This document shows, one piece after another, positions 52,953 through 61,643 of a DNA stretch of 64,000 bases; the first letter of the stretch is position 1, and each line of letters starts with the position of its first letter. The position numbers and the translations under genes are program-made. Under the pieces are notes generated by a model, which did not search any database, was not told the DNA's origin, and saw only the letters and a program-made list of their open reading frames with translations. This DNA comes from Stygiobacter sp. RIFOXYC2_FULL_38_25 (GTDB lineage: Bacteria; Bacteroidota; Ignavibacteria; Ignavibacteriales; Melioribacteraceae), in contig MHAZ01000011.1 of the NCBI GenBank assembly GCA_001803165.1, positions 62,001-126,000 on the forward strand, written 5' to 3'.

Positions 52953-55432
52953 AAAAAATTCTGTTGTTATTGTTGCTGTTAACATCAACAGCATGCGCGC
53001 AAGTCTGGTTAGACTATGATGGCTTTTCTAAGAAGAGAATCTATCTTGGCATTGATGCCGGTGGAATTGAGTACGATAAAGATTCAAGCGCATATAAATT
53101 ATTCTTTCAAACGAAGAATGGTAATCTCGATTCAGCATGGATAGTTATTTCTTCGCGGCTTTCTACCCCGTGGGCAATAAACTTAGAAGCCCGGCAGCGC
53201 GAAGATGCAGATGGAAATTTGTTAGCGCAAATACTACTCAAAGCAAATGTTGTTTCGGTTGATTCACTGCGAAGCAGAATGACCAGCGCTGAGAGTTCTT
53301 TACTACTAAAAGCCAGCCGTCTTGAAGTTGACGGACTGCGGGATTCTGTGTGGGCGGAGCTAGCATTAAAAGCTACAGTTGCAAGTATAAGCGAACTATC
53401 CGGAAGAGTAACAAATGCCGAATCAGCTATTTTACTGAAAGCAAGTAAAGTGTATGTAGATTCACTCGGCTTAGTTTACATTTCTCAGATTAACCAAAAA
53501 GCAAACGTTACAACAACCGATTCTCTGCGGAACAGAATAAGCAGCGCGGAGAGCTCTCTGCTATTGAAAGCAAGCCAGGCCTATGTTGAAGAACTAGGAA
53601 TAGCGCTTAACGCATCTATTGCGTTGAAAGCAAATGTAACTGTTGTTGATACATTAAAAAACAGAATGGGAACAGCTGAAGCCGGTATATCTGCAAACGC
53701 TTCGGCAATTACCGGTTTAGATGGTGAGGTTTCAAATCTTGCCTCATCATTATTGCTATATGCTAAAAAAGATTCTGTTATTTCTTACATAAATATTTCT
53801 CCGGGTACAATTAAAATCTCCGCATCTAAGATTGAACTAGATGGAACTGCTATTGCTGATTCATTATTCGGTCAAGTAATAATTGCACCAATTATCAAAA
53901 CAAGTGCAAGCGGCGCTGGAGTTGTTTTGAATGGTACTACAAACCGGTTGGAGTTTCTAAAAACAGATGGAACTGTAGGCTCCTACATAGATGCGAGTGG
54001 TGGAACAACCGGCAATATAGTTGTAAATGGAATTATGACTGGAGGAAGCTATGAAGGTGAATTTTCAACGAACGGAAGCAATCATATAGTAATGGGTGTT
54101 GACGCGACCGGCGACTATTTGAAATTTAAACACGGAGTATCTGATGTAGGTAGTTTTAGAATAACTACTGATGCTAATAATCTTGATTGGGTATATGTAA
54201 CAGCGCCAATGGATTTTGGTTCAATAAAATTTTCTTCAATTGACAAATGGGGAAATAAAATTGTTGATCCGCCATCGGCTGGTTATCTTCATTATAACGG
54301 TGCTCAATTCGTTTGGGATACACCTGGAACCGGTAACTGGACAGCCCCTTCTGTTAATACAATTGGAACCGGGTTAGAAGTAGTTAACGGTGTTATTGCA
54401 ATAAATTTTGTACCAATTACTTCTGAAAATGATCCTACAATTTACGCGTGGGCAAAAGCTGCAACCAAACCAAGTTATACTTATAGTGAAGTTGGCGCTG
54501 AGGCGGCTTTTTCTACATTAGGAATTTCTAAGGGTGGAACAGGGAGAAGTAGTTATTCTCCTTTAGAAGACGATCACTTTTTAATTTACAATCATTCGCT
54601 CGGAATATTAGAACCAAGTCCCTACACTTATCTGAGTTTCTTATCTAGTGAAACTGATCCAACTGTTTACGCATGGGCGAAAGCTGCGACGAAACCTAGT
54701 TATACTTACAGCGAAGTAGGCGCGGCTTCTTCAACTCACAATCATGATGTTAGTTATGCTACACCAGGTTATGTAGCTGCCAATTATTCAGTGCTTGGGC
54801 ACGGACATGATGGAACAACAATAGGCGATTTAACTGTAGCAGATTTTACTAGTTCAAACATTTCACAATGGACAAATAACGCTGGCTATATAACAAGCGA
54901 ATCAGATCCTTCAGTTTACGCTTGGGCAAAAGCTGCAACCAAACCAAGTTATACAGCTTCAGAGATTGGAGCGGAATCTGCTTTTTCTACTCTGGGAGTT
55001 ACAAAAGGTGGAACTGGAAAAAATAGTTATTCTCCTTTAGATGACAATCACTTTTTAATTTACAATCATTCGCTCGGAATATTAGAACCAAGTCCCTACA
55101 CTTATCTGAGTTTCTTATCTAATGAAACAGACCCGACTGTTTACGCATGGGCAAAAGCAGCAACAAAACCTTCATACACTTACAGCGAAGTTGGTGCTGA
55201 AGCATACATAACAAGGTCAACTGGATTCTTAAAGTGGGGCGGAAGCTCTTGGACATGGGATGGGAATAGTTATTCTCTTAGTTCGCATAACCATGACAGT
55301 GCTTATCATCCTTTAGTGTCCGGCGGTAAAACTATTACATATTCTGTAGAAGATGGGAACTTAGATGTCTGGACTTCGCAATATTCAAACGGTGTACTAA
55401 TTAGTCTAAAGAAAAATGGTGTTGAACAATAA
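52949..55432 (+). CDS. Tail fibre protein with signal peptide and repeats
   Basis: 827 residues. N-terminal Sec signal (MKKILLLLLLLTSTACAQ), then heptad-like triple-helix repeats (SLRSRMTSAESSLLLKAS etc., about 95-260), beta domains, and four copies of YAWAKAATKPSYT within two 60-residue units. ATGA overlap with the preceding gene. Receptor-binding fibre; the signal peptide is odd. Confidence 0.78.
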   Translation: MKKILLLLLLLTSTACAQVWLDYDGFSKKRIYLGIDAGGIEYDKDSSAYKLFFQTKNGNLDSAWIVISSRLSTPWAINLEARQREDADGNLLAQILLKANVVSVDSLRSRMTSAESSLLLKASRLEVDGLRDSVWAELALKATVASISELSGRVTNAESAILLKASKVYVDSLGLVYISQINQKANVTTTDSLRNRISSAESSLLLKASQAYVEELGIALNASIALKANVTVVDTLKNRMGTAEAGISANASAITGLDGEVSNLASSLLLYAKKDSVISYINISPGTIKISASKIELDGTAIADSLFGQVIIAPIIKTSASGAGVVLNGTTNRLEFLKTDGTVGSYIDASGGTTGNIVVNGIMTGGSYEGEFSTNGSNHIVMGVDATGDYLKFKHGVSDVGSFRITTDANNLDWVYVTAPMDFGSIKFSSIDKWGNKIVDPPSAGYLHYNGAQFVWDTPGTGNWTAPSVNTIGTGLEVVNGVIAINFVPITSENDPTIYAWAKAATKPSYTYSEVGAEAAFSTLGISKGGTGRSSYSPLEDDHFLIYNHSLGILEPSPYTYLSFLSSETDPTVYAWAKAATKPSYTYSEVGAASSTHNHDVSYATPGYVAANYSVLGHGHDGTTIGDLTVADFTSSNISQWTNNAGYITSESDPSVYAWAKAATKPSYTASEIGAESAFSTLGVTKGGTGKNSYSPLDDNHFLIYNHSLGILEPSPYTYLSFLSNETDPTVYAWAKAATKPSYTYSEVGAEAYITRSTGFLKWGGSSWTWDGNSYSLSSHNHDSAYHPLVSGGKTITYSVEDGNLDVWTSQYSNGVLISLKKNGVEQ
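54573..55121 (+). repeat. 75-bp perfect direct repeats in the fibre gene
   Basis: 54573-54647 and 55047-55121 are identical, 474 bp apart, within the two YAWAKAATKPSYT-flanked units. In-frame recombination would remove 158 residues. Confidence 0.85.
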
Positions 55433-55443
55433 AAGGAGTAACA

Positions 55444-55728
55444 ATGAAACACAGACTCATATTCACAATCATAGTAGCAATCATACTCTCTTCAATTTCA
55501 GTTTTCGCGCAAGAGAAGCCGGTTGTTCCGGATTCTACTGTTGTAAAAACAGAACTGATAAAAAAGTATGAAACAGAAAGACAATCTATACAAGGGTTGA
55601 TGAATAAACGGCTAAACGAACTTGCCACAGCCGATGCACTTTACAACCAATTAGTGGGAATGAAAAGTAATTACGATAAACTATTAAGTGAATTGAAACC
55701 AACCAAAAAACAAGAGGTGAAGAAATGA
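55444..55728 (+). CDS. Secreted coiled-coil protein
   Basis: 94 residues: signal peptide (..SISVFAQ), then heptad coiled-coil (VKTELIKKYETERQSIQGLMN). AAAAGGAG upstream. ATGA overlap with the next gene. Possibly fibre chaperone or spanin-like (inference). Confidence 0.65.
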   Translation: MKHRLIFTIIVAIILSSISVFAQEKPVVPDSTVVKTELIKKYETERQSIQGLMNKRLNELATADALYNQLVGMKSNYDKLLSELKPTKKQEVKK

Positions 55729-57251
55729 AGAAAACGTTTTTAGCAGTACTTGCAATACTAATGTGCTTTACAGTGTTAGTAAATGCACAGGGCGGATTAA
55801 ATCCTAAAAAGTACCGAAGTACCGAGGATATATTGCGCCAAATTGTTGATGATTCAACGCGAGCGCTCCGGGTAGAAGTTGTTCCAACTCCGGACAGAGC
55901 TTTACAAAGTTTGAAGAAAGATAAAAATAGAAGTAATGAACAAATCCTAAATTCTTTAGTGGACCCGGGTTCAAACCGGCTTAAAATCGAGTTCACAAAT
56001 TTTCAGTTGTTTCCGTATGATAAGCTAGTTACAAAGTGGGATAATGCTACCGAAAAAGTATTCCGTTTCATGTTCAAGCCGGATGGTGCAGATTCCAATG
56101 ATGGCTTAACTTGGGCTACAGCAAAGAAGGATGTAAACCTATTACTTTCACAGTTACCCAGTGATCTGCAAGGGAAAAAAATATACTTATTATTACACCC
56201 GGGAACATATACTAAAGTATCAACAAGTAAATTTAACGGTGCTTTGTATTTTACATGGCTCGGCACGTTTGTAAATGGAGCCTCAACTGCTTGGGCGACA
56301 TGGGTCAAGAACGGAGCTACTAATCCAATTGCGAGTGATGACGACGTTGAATTTCTAACTACAACAACCGACGCCGCACTTGAAGTAAGCGCAACAATGC
56401 CTAATTCCTTAACTGTAGATATTAACAGCGTGAACTGGGGAACGTTCCTTGCCTCAGGCTGCCTTTATTATTCTAAAATAAAATTTACAGCTTCAACTGC
56501 CGCGCCAAACTTTCTAGTGAAATTTAACAGTGTGCATATTTCTACTGAAAGCGGTTTTTGTTTGAACTTAGGAACAACAGCTGCGAGAGGTATGCAGATT
56601 AGCGGAAGTACAACATCATATTTGCCATTCTTAAAAATTATTGGTGGAACCGGAGATGCCTCTGTTGGAACATCAACCTCAAAAGCAGCGATTGGTGTTG
56701 AAACAAGTAGCGGAAACTTTTCAATCTCACCAGGTTGGACAACCGGGTATTTTGCAAGTGGGTTCGGCTTAACAAATTCAAAAAATTATAGTGTTACTGG
56801 AATTAGAAATTTAATTCGGGATGAAGTTAATCCGGCAGCGTACTACAAATTTACAAGTGTTGACTATGCCCAAGGCAGTCTGCCCGATGCGAATTTACCA
56901 TACATACAATTAGTTGGCTTCAAAGGTTATTGTGAATATACTCCAGCTATGGTACAATTAAACGATGCATCCACTTATCCACACTCAGTAAAAAATGCAA
57001 CTTCAGGAGCGATCACAACATATATTGCAGAAAAGATTATTGATGATGGAACAAATATAATCTTAAAAACGCCGGCTATACTCACTGAAACTACAACAGA
57101 TCCCACTGTGGTGCAAGATACGCAAGGGGCTATGTACGTAAAAGCAGATAAGTTGGTTCTCAAATTCAACAGCGGCGGAACAATTAAGTATCGCGTAATG
57201 AATTTAGTAGATACAACCGCTACTTGGTCTTACACAACCATTGCGCCGTAA
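55725..57251 (+). CDS. Putative secreted tail spike / beta-helix protein
   Basis: 508 residues: signal peptide MKKTFLAVLAILMCFTVLVNAQ, short linker (STEDILRQIVDDSTRALRVE repeated as SNEQILNSLVDPGSNRLKIE), then a beta-helix-like middle (DGADSNDGLTWATAKKDVN, LHPGTY) and Thr/Ser-rich C-terminus. Last tail gene of the prophage. Confidence 0.65.
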   Translation: MKKTFLAVLAILMCFTVLVNAQGGLNPKKYRSTEDILRQIVDDSTRALRVEVVPTPDRALQSLKKDKNRSNEQILNSLVDPGSNRLKIEFTNFQLFPYDKLVTKWDNATEKVFRFMFKPDGADSNDGLTWATAKKDVNLLLSQLPSDLQGKKIYLLLHPGTYTKVSTSKFNGALYFTWLGTFVNGASTAWATWVKNGATNPIASDDDVEFLTTTTDAALEVSATMPNSLTVDINSVNWGTFLASGCLYYSKIKFTASTAAPNFLVKFNSVHISTESGFCLNLGTTAARGMQISGSTTSYLPFLKIIGGTGDASVGTSTSKAAIGVETSSGNFSISPGWTTGYFASGFGLTNSKNYSVTGIRNLIRDEVNPAAYYKFTSVDYAQGSLPDANLPYIQLVGFKGYCEYTPAMVQLNDASTYPHSVKNATSGAITTYIAEKIIDDGTNIILKTPAILTETTTDPTVVQDTQGAMYVKADKLVLKFNSGGTIKYRVMNLVDTTATWSYTTIAP

Positions 57252-57278
57252 TGAAAAAGTTCTTTGCAAAACATGAGA

Positions 57279-57316
57279 AGGCAGTAGTAGTGTTTTTGCT
57301 ACTGCTGCCTTTTATA
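57279..57316 (+). terminator. Terminator of the tail operon
   Basis: AGGCAGTAGTAG..CTACTGCTGCCT with one wobble, then TTTTAT, about 30 bases after the spike stop. Confidence 0.75.
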
Positions 57317-57498
57317 CTAGCTATCTTGAAGGTAATTATTAGTAGGTTATTACTGGATTAAACGCCATTTAAGCGCCAATTAAAACCCCCAAAACAAGCC
57401 AAAAACGCAATTGCAAACCGCGCCAAAAATTATCAAATTAGATGGGAGAAATCCTCAAACTAGGCGCGCGGTTATAATTGAGATGTGCTTTTGTTGGG

Positions 57499-57550
57499 AC
57501 TGTCACATTAAAAACATAATGTTTTATTATGTAAGCTGGCTGTCACATTT
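57499..57550. repeat. Right end: paired transposase-binding-like sites
   Basis: CTGTCACATT at 57500-57509 and 57540-57549, 40 bp apart, mirror oriented to the left end. Confidence 0.6.
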
Positions 57551-57705
57551 ATTTTGAAGAGCTGAGACCCACCCATAAAAGGTTATCCCTTCTTACAAAC
57601 ATTTCTTGTTTTACTTTCCGGGAAATACAGTGAAAATCGAGTGTAGAGTTAAGAATGTAGAGTGTAGAAATTATAAAGAAAAGAAGAACATCAGTGAGGT
57701 TAGTT

Positions 57706-58140
57706 ATGAGGCTTACAGCAAATTTTTATTTGAGTGAGTTTACAACTTCTCAAGTGGCGGAGAGGAATGGTTTTAGGAATGAACCGAATGAAAAGCAGAT
57801 TGAGAATTTGAGATTGCTTTGTGTGAACGTACTCCAACCTTTGAGAGAAATTATCAGTGTACCGATTATTATCAGTTCGGGATTTCGTTCGTTTGTTGTT
57901 AATGCTGCTGTTGGTGGAAGATTTAATTCTCAACATCTTGAAGGTAAAGCTGTTGATTTTACATTACCGGGAATGAATTTGAAAGAAGTATTTGAATTAA
58001 TTCCGAAACATTTCTCGTTTGATCAACTCATTTATGAATTTGAGAAATGGATTCATGTTTCGTGGAATGGAGAGAAAAATAGAAATGAGTTACTCATTGC
58101 TAAGAAAGTCTATGGAGTTACGAAGTATGAGAGAGTTTGA
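57706..58140 (+). CDS. M15-type peptidoglycan peptidase
   Basis: 144 residues from ATG at 57706 (GAGG six bases upstream). Peptidase M15_3: SGFRSFVVNAAVGGRFNSQH with zinc His77, Asp84 (GKAVDF) and His117 (EKWIHVSW). Cuts peptide cross-links; a phage-type endolysin lacking a signal peptide. Outside the right prophage end. Confidence 0.9.
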   Translation: MRLTANFYLSEFTTSQVAERNGFRNEPNEKQIENLRLLCVNVLQPLREIISVPIIISSGFRSFVVNAAVGGRFNSQHLEGKAVDFTLPGMNLKEVFELIPKHFSFDQLIYEFEKWIHVSWNGEKNRNELLIAKKVYGVTKYERV

Positions 58141-58142
58141 TA

Positions 58143-58447
58143 TTTGTTCTTTTCTCTTGACAGAAAAGAACGAAAAGATCAAGGCTGCAAATCCTTGGCT
58201 AAGCATTTCATTCGAAATGCTATGGAAATTAAACTTCTCTCCCGAAATAATTATAGCGTTTTGGTATCGGGATACTTCGAACAGAAATTTCCATTTAACG
58301 CATTTCTCATTCATTCTTTTAACGCCAAGTATTTGAGGCCAATTAAACAAAAACTTATGAATGAAAAGATTTACATATGGTTCCTCGACGGTTCGACAAT
58401 ACTCACCGCAGGCTCCGCTCGGAGTGACCTTTCGATAAACTCAAGGT
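58143..58447. repeat. Interspersed repeats between lysis genes
   Basis: First part: TTCTTTTCTCTTGACAGAAA and AAGATCAAGGCTGC, a repeat type seen widely in Bacteroidota. Second part: TTCGACAATACTCACCGCAGG and TCCGCTCGGAGTGACC. A 30-bp near-duplicate of the next gene's start lies at 58351-58380. Confidence 0.5.
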
Positions 58448-58453
58448 AAACTT

Positions 58454-58696
58454 ATGAACGAAAGAATATACATCTGGATAATTGGTGGATTGTTGAGTTT
58501 AGTCAACTTTCTATTCTGGTCCAGGATTAAACGGATTGAAAAGGATTTGGAAGATGAGAAGAAGAAGTCTTCTTCGATTGAGAAGAATTACATTTCTCGG
58601 TTTGAGGAATTGCATTCGAAGTTGAATGAAGTTGAGAAGAATATTATAAAAGAGATTTACAGCGTGAAGCTGAATGCTACAGGTAATAAAGAATGA
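58454..58696 (+). CDS. Membrane coiled-coil protein
   Basis: 80 residues: TM (IYIWIIGGLLSLVNFLFW) then a charged coiled coil to the end. Resembles an i-spanin or holin partner by layout. Its start is partly duplicated upstream (58351). Confidence 0.65.
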   Translation: MNERIYIWIIGGLLSLVNFLFWSRIKRIEKDLEDEKKKSSSIEKNYISRFEELHSKLNEVEKNIIKEIYSVKLNATGNKE

Positions 58697-58709
58697 CCTC
58701 ACCCTAAAT

Positions 58710-58740
58710 CCCTCTCCTTATGAAAAGGAGAGGGACTTTT
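58710..58740 (+). terminator. REP-type hairpin before the holin gene
   Basis: CCCTCTCCTT, loop, AAGGAGAGGG, then ACTTTT. Related to the copy at 24414. Confidence 0.6.
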
Positions 58741-58753
58741 AAAGGAGAATGAT

Positions 58754-59143
58754 ATGGGAGTGTTGGATTTTTTAGGTGGTATCGTTAAACCGATAACTGA
58801 TTTGATTGATAGTCTTACAACTACGGAAAAAGAAAAGAAGGAATTAAGTAATGAGCTTGTAAGAATTGAAAATCAGTTTTTGGGAAAAGCTTTGGAGTAT
58901 GAAGCGAAGCTGCTTGATTCTCAAGGGAGGATCGTTGAAGCGGAAGCGAAGGGACAAAGTTGGCTTCAGAGAAATTGGCGCCCAATTACGATGCTAACTT
59001 TTCTAATTCTTGTCGTGTGCGATTCGTTCGGTTGGCTTGCTTTCCGTCTAAGCAATGAGGCGTGGACTTTGTTACAGATTGGGTTGGGCGGATATGTTGT
59101 GGGACGTACCGGTGAAAAGATTGTTGAGAAAGTCCGGAAATAG
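58754..59143 (+). CDS. GTA-type holin
   Basis: 129 residues, AAAGGAG upstream. N-terminal helical part then QSWLQRNWRPITMLTFLILVV and a second TM (LLQIGLGGYVVGRTGEKI): the 3TM phage/GTA holin pattern. Pairs with the M15 peptidase. Confidence 0.85.
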   Translation: MGVLDFLGGIVKPITDLIDSLTTTEKEKKELSNELVRIENQFLGKALEYEAKLLDSQGRIVEAEAKGQSWLQRNWRPITMLTFLILVVCDSFGWLAFRLSNEAWTLLQIGLGGYVVGRTGEKIVEKVRK

Positions 59144-59145
59144 TA

Positions 59146-59169
59146 CAGTCACAGAATAATCTGTGACTG
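59146..59169. terminator. Bidirectional hairpin
   Basis: CAGTCACAGA, loop, TCTGTGACTG between convergent holin and nuclease genes. Confidence 0.7.
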
Positions 59170-59183
59170 CTTTAGTACTTTGA

Positions 59184-59798
59184 TTACTTACAAAGTATAA
59201 TTTTACTCTTAAGTTTTTCTTCGAGCTGCTTAATGGTAAGTTCTTCTAAAACTGCTTTTTTAGTATTGCTAAACCAACCACAAAAAAGAACTTTTTTGGT
59301 GGCTACCGATTGAACAATTTTCCAGCAATATGAAGGGACAGATATTTTACCAACTTTTTTACTTCCGAAAAACCCGCCACATATTATATAAAGCTTTTCG
59401 GATTGGGACCATTTTCTAACTTTTGTCTCAACCGTTTTCCAAATGCCTCTGTTAAGATTTGCTGTTTGAGGCAGGCAATTATAATAACGAAAAGTAAGTT
59501 CGTCTTTAACACAATCAAAGGCAAAATCTTCAGCATTTGCCAAATGTCCTTTATCGTAAATACTTCCGGCATAATCTTCATCTTCGGCACAAAGAAGAGA
59601 TGGTTCATCATTTATGAATTTAAATTTGTCACGGTTGCAGTCGCCTCCTCCTTTGTATAAAAAGTAACTAACATAAGTAGGTTCGCGAAATGTATTATTG
59701 AAATTAGCTTTATAAATTCCTTTATCTACTTTTATTTGAGGGAATAGAGTTGCGGTAATGAAAAGAATGAAAAATAAAACCGTGATGATTTTTTTCAT
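59184..59798 (-). CDS. Secreted NUC1-type DNA/RNA endonuclease
   Basis: 204 residues with a signal peptide (..FITATLFPQ). Motif DKGHLANAEDF (His85; canonical DRGH) and LPQTANLNRGIWKTVE, with C-terminal GGFFGSKK. A Mg-dependent nuclease of the beta-beta-alpha-metal type. The Arg-to-Lys change in DRGH is minor. Opposite side of the prophage from the secreted thermonuclease. Confidence 0.85.
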   Translation of the reverse strand: MKKIITVLFFILFITATLFPQIKVDKGIYKANFNNTFREPTYVSYFLYKGGGDCNRDKFKFINDEPSLLCAEDEDYAGSIYDKGHLANAEDFAFDCVKDELTFRYYNCLPQTANLNRGIWKTVETKVRKWSQSEKLYIICGGFFGSKKVGKISVPSYCWKIVQSVATKKVLFCGWFSNTKKAVLEELTIKQLEEKLKSKIILCK

Positions 59799-60098
59799 AT
59801 AAGCCTCACATATAAATTACTACACTAATTCTACTGCGGATTACTTTTTGTTTTCCGTTTGAACTTAAGGAATGGACATCTTCTTTACAAATCAATTCTT
59901 TTATCTCTAAGATGCAATTATGATGCAAGCCATGATGATAATAACATACCCGCCATTTAACCGCCAAAACCGCCAACTGAACGCCAATTAATTACCAAGC
60001 TATCTAAGTATTTGATGGGCACTTCTTCCAATACCCTTGGAAACACGGATATGCAATTATTGTGCAACCGTTGTGCAATATGTGCAATTCTTGTGCAA
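59799..60098. other. Repeat-rich intergenic region
   Basis: About 300 bases: CGCCATTTAACCGCCAAAACC and ACGCCAATT near 59950-59990, and four TGTGCAA-type units at 60050-60100. The first set echoes 57363-57385 (CGCCATTTAAGCGCCAATT). Perhaps remains of a variable linker of an AlbA-type gene. Confidence 0.4.
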
Positions 60099-61415
60099 TT
60101 ACTTTAGAGTGTAATATGAACCCGCCCCTTGAATATTACTTGTTGATATAAGACCTTTTTCTAACAAATTTGCAAGGTCGTTGGTAGCAGTATTTCTTGA
60201 ACAATTATTTAATTGTTGATAATCTTTATTCGTAATTCGATTTTTTTCTTTTAGGAAACGAACAGCTTTTATTTGGCGTTTGTTTAATCCCAATTTGTGC
60301 AACTGATCTTCTGTAAAAATATCTTTGAACAATGTGACAGAAAAACCACCATGCATTTCTTTCAATTCGGGTTCGGGAAGATTTGCTTCTTTACAAGCGC
60401 TAATGATTTTTAATGTTCCTCTTCCCCAAGAGTCAATGTAGCCACCCTTGAAGCAAACATCTGCAATTATAGGATTACGGGGTACCGAAGGATGCTGATG
60501 TTTTAAGATTTCGTTGGTTAATCCTTCTGGAAGAGTTCCCTCGTTCCAAATACTAAATTTATCATCATACATTCTAATTTGAATTGGGGCACCGGAATAA
60601 CTTCTATGAACGAGTGCATTGAGTAACATTTCTCGTAAAGCTGCAGCAGGGTATTCTCCTTTTTCAATTCGGAGAAGTCCTTCAAAATCAATTGGCTTTG
60701 TAAAGAATTTTCTATCTAATTGATGAAGAACTTCTAGGAGATTATGGAATAGATTTCCTTCTTCAACCTCTTGGAATTTTAGATCGTCATCACTTTTGCC
60801 AAAGCGGCCAATCTTAACGAAAATATTAGGATAGAATTTACCGGGGTCTTTACCAAAAAGAATAATTGCAGCACGCTTGATTTGTGAACCGTTGGCAAGT
60901 CGAAGTTTTTCTAGAAGCTCATTTGTATTTAATCCATCAGTATCCGGAAGACGCCCACTTTTTTTAGCATCTTTTAGATATTCCACAATACTATTTTCAT
61001 CAATGTCATTAATTGTAGCTCTATCTTCAACAACATCGTCCCAAGTTCTGCCGGATTTTCTTAATAGGAATTCATTTAATACAGAACCGGTCAATTCCGC
61101 AGTTGTACTTCCGGTTCTAAAATAATATCTGCCTCTGAGAGAAATTGCAACCGAATAAGGAGGCGTGATTATTTCGATAAAGTATTTAGACTTCTCCGTT
61201 CTAAGATTTACTTCTGCTGTTATGCCAAGATGATTTTTAATTTTGTTTGGGAGATCATCCATTAACTTTTTGTATTCCGGAACACCAATAGTTTCGCCTT
61301 TATCATCTTTACCGATAAGAAGCAGACCACCTTGAGAATTAGCAAAACCACAGATGGTTTTGAGATAATCATCGTGCCAGCTTTGTTTGTATTCTATGTT
61401 TTGGTGTTCGGGCAT
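60099..61415 (-). CDS. AlbA_2/Schlafen-type putative regulator
   Basis: 438 residues. N-terminal AlbA_2: EYKQSWHDDYLKTICGFANSQGG, LLLIGKDDKGE; a middle HATPase_c_4-type domain (ALREMLLNALVHRSY, GTLPEGL) with FKGGYIDSWGRGTLKII; C-terminal winged helix (LGLNKRQIKAVRFLKEKNRI). Widespread regulator/defence-linked family. Monocistronic. Confidence 0.85.
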   Translation of the reverse strand: MPEHQNIEYKQSWHDDYLKTICGFANSQGGLLLIGKDDKGETIGVPEYKKLMDDLPNKIKNHLGITAEVNLRTEKSKYFIEIITPPYSVAISLRGRYYFRTGSTTAELTGSVLNEFLLRKSGRTWDDVVEDRATINDIDENSIVEYLKDAKKSGRLPDTDGLNTNELLEKLRLANGSQIKRAAIILFGKDPGKFYPNIFVKIGRFGKSDDDLKFQEVEEGNLFHNLLEVLHQLDRKFFTKPIDFEGLLRIEKGEYPAAALREMLLNALVHRSYSGAPIQIRMYDDKFSIWNEGTLPEGLTNEILKHQHPSVPRNPIIADVCFKGGYIDSWGRGTLKIISACKEANLPEPELKEMHGGFSVTLFKDIFTEDQLHKLGLNKRQIKAVRFLKEKNRITNKDYQQLNNCSRNTATNDLANLLEKGLISTSNIQGAGSYYTLK

Positions 61416-61643
61416 TTAGTTACATCCATATCAATTACAAATTATTTATTAATTCATTTGCAATCTGCTTGTATTTTTCTTTCACTTTTTCACCGTTGCA
61501 AATATCGAGTAAGTCCTATTTCGTTAGTTTTACTTTATATATTAGTAGCATATTTCTTCTTTTAACTATGCTAAGTAAAGAGAAATTATTTTATAATCGA
61601 GATGGTAAAGAAATAATAACAGCTAAATATCATGATTACTCTA

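Larger units (their letters stand above)
26833..57550 (+). mobile_element. Mu-type transposable prophage (siphovirus-like)
   Basis: Gene order is that of transposable phages: leftward repressor, rightward Ner-like, MuA-type DDE transposase, MuB-type ATPase, DUF3164, GemA-like, head, tail. Ends are proposed from paired TG(A/T)GACA motifs (41 bp apart on the left, 40 bp on the right, mirror oriented) and from ATTTTGA directly flanking them (26826-26832 and 57551-57557). Exact ends are uncertain by a few bases: terminal TG/CA would lie 3-4 bases inside these limits. No sheath gene, so a long non-contractile tail is likely. The head/packaging block is inverted. Confidence 0.75.

Noticed and set aside
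54400-55400. Diversity-generating retroelement target in the fibre gene
   Set aside because: No reverse transcriptase or template repeat in the window; the repeats are identical, not adenine-mutated.
57251-57361. 36-codon frame MKKFFAKHEKAVVVFLLLLP after the spike gene
   Set aside because: Its hydrophobic part is the translation of a terminator hairpin; no ribosome site.
58144-58449. 101-codon plus-strand frame
   Set aside because: It spans two interspersed repeats and a duplicated gene start, not a gene.
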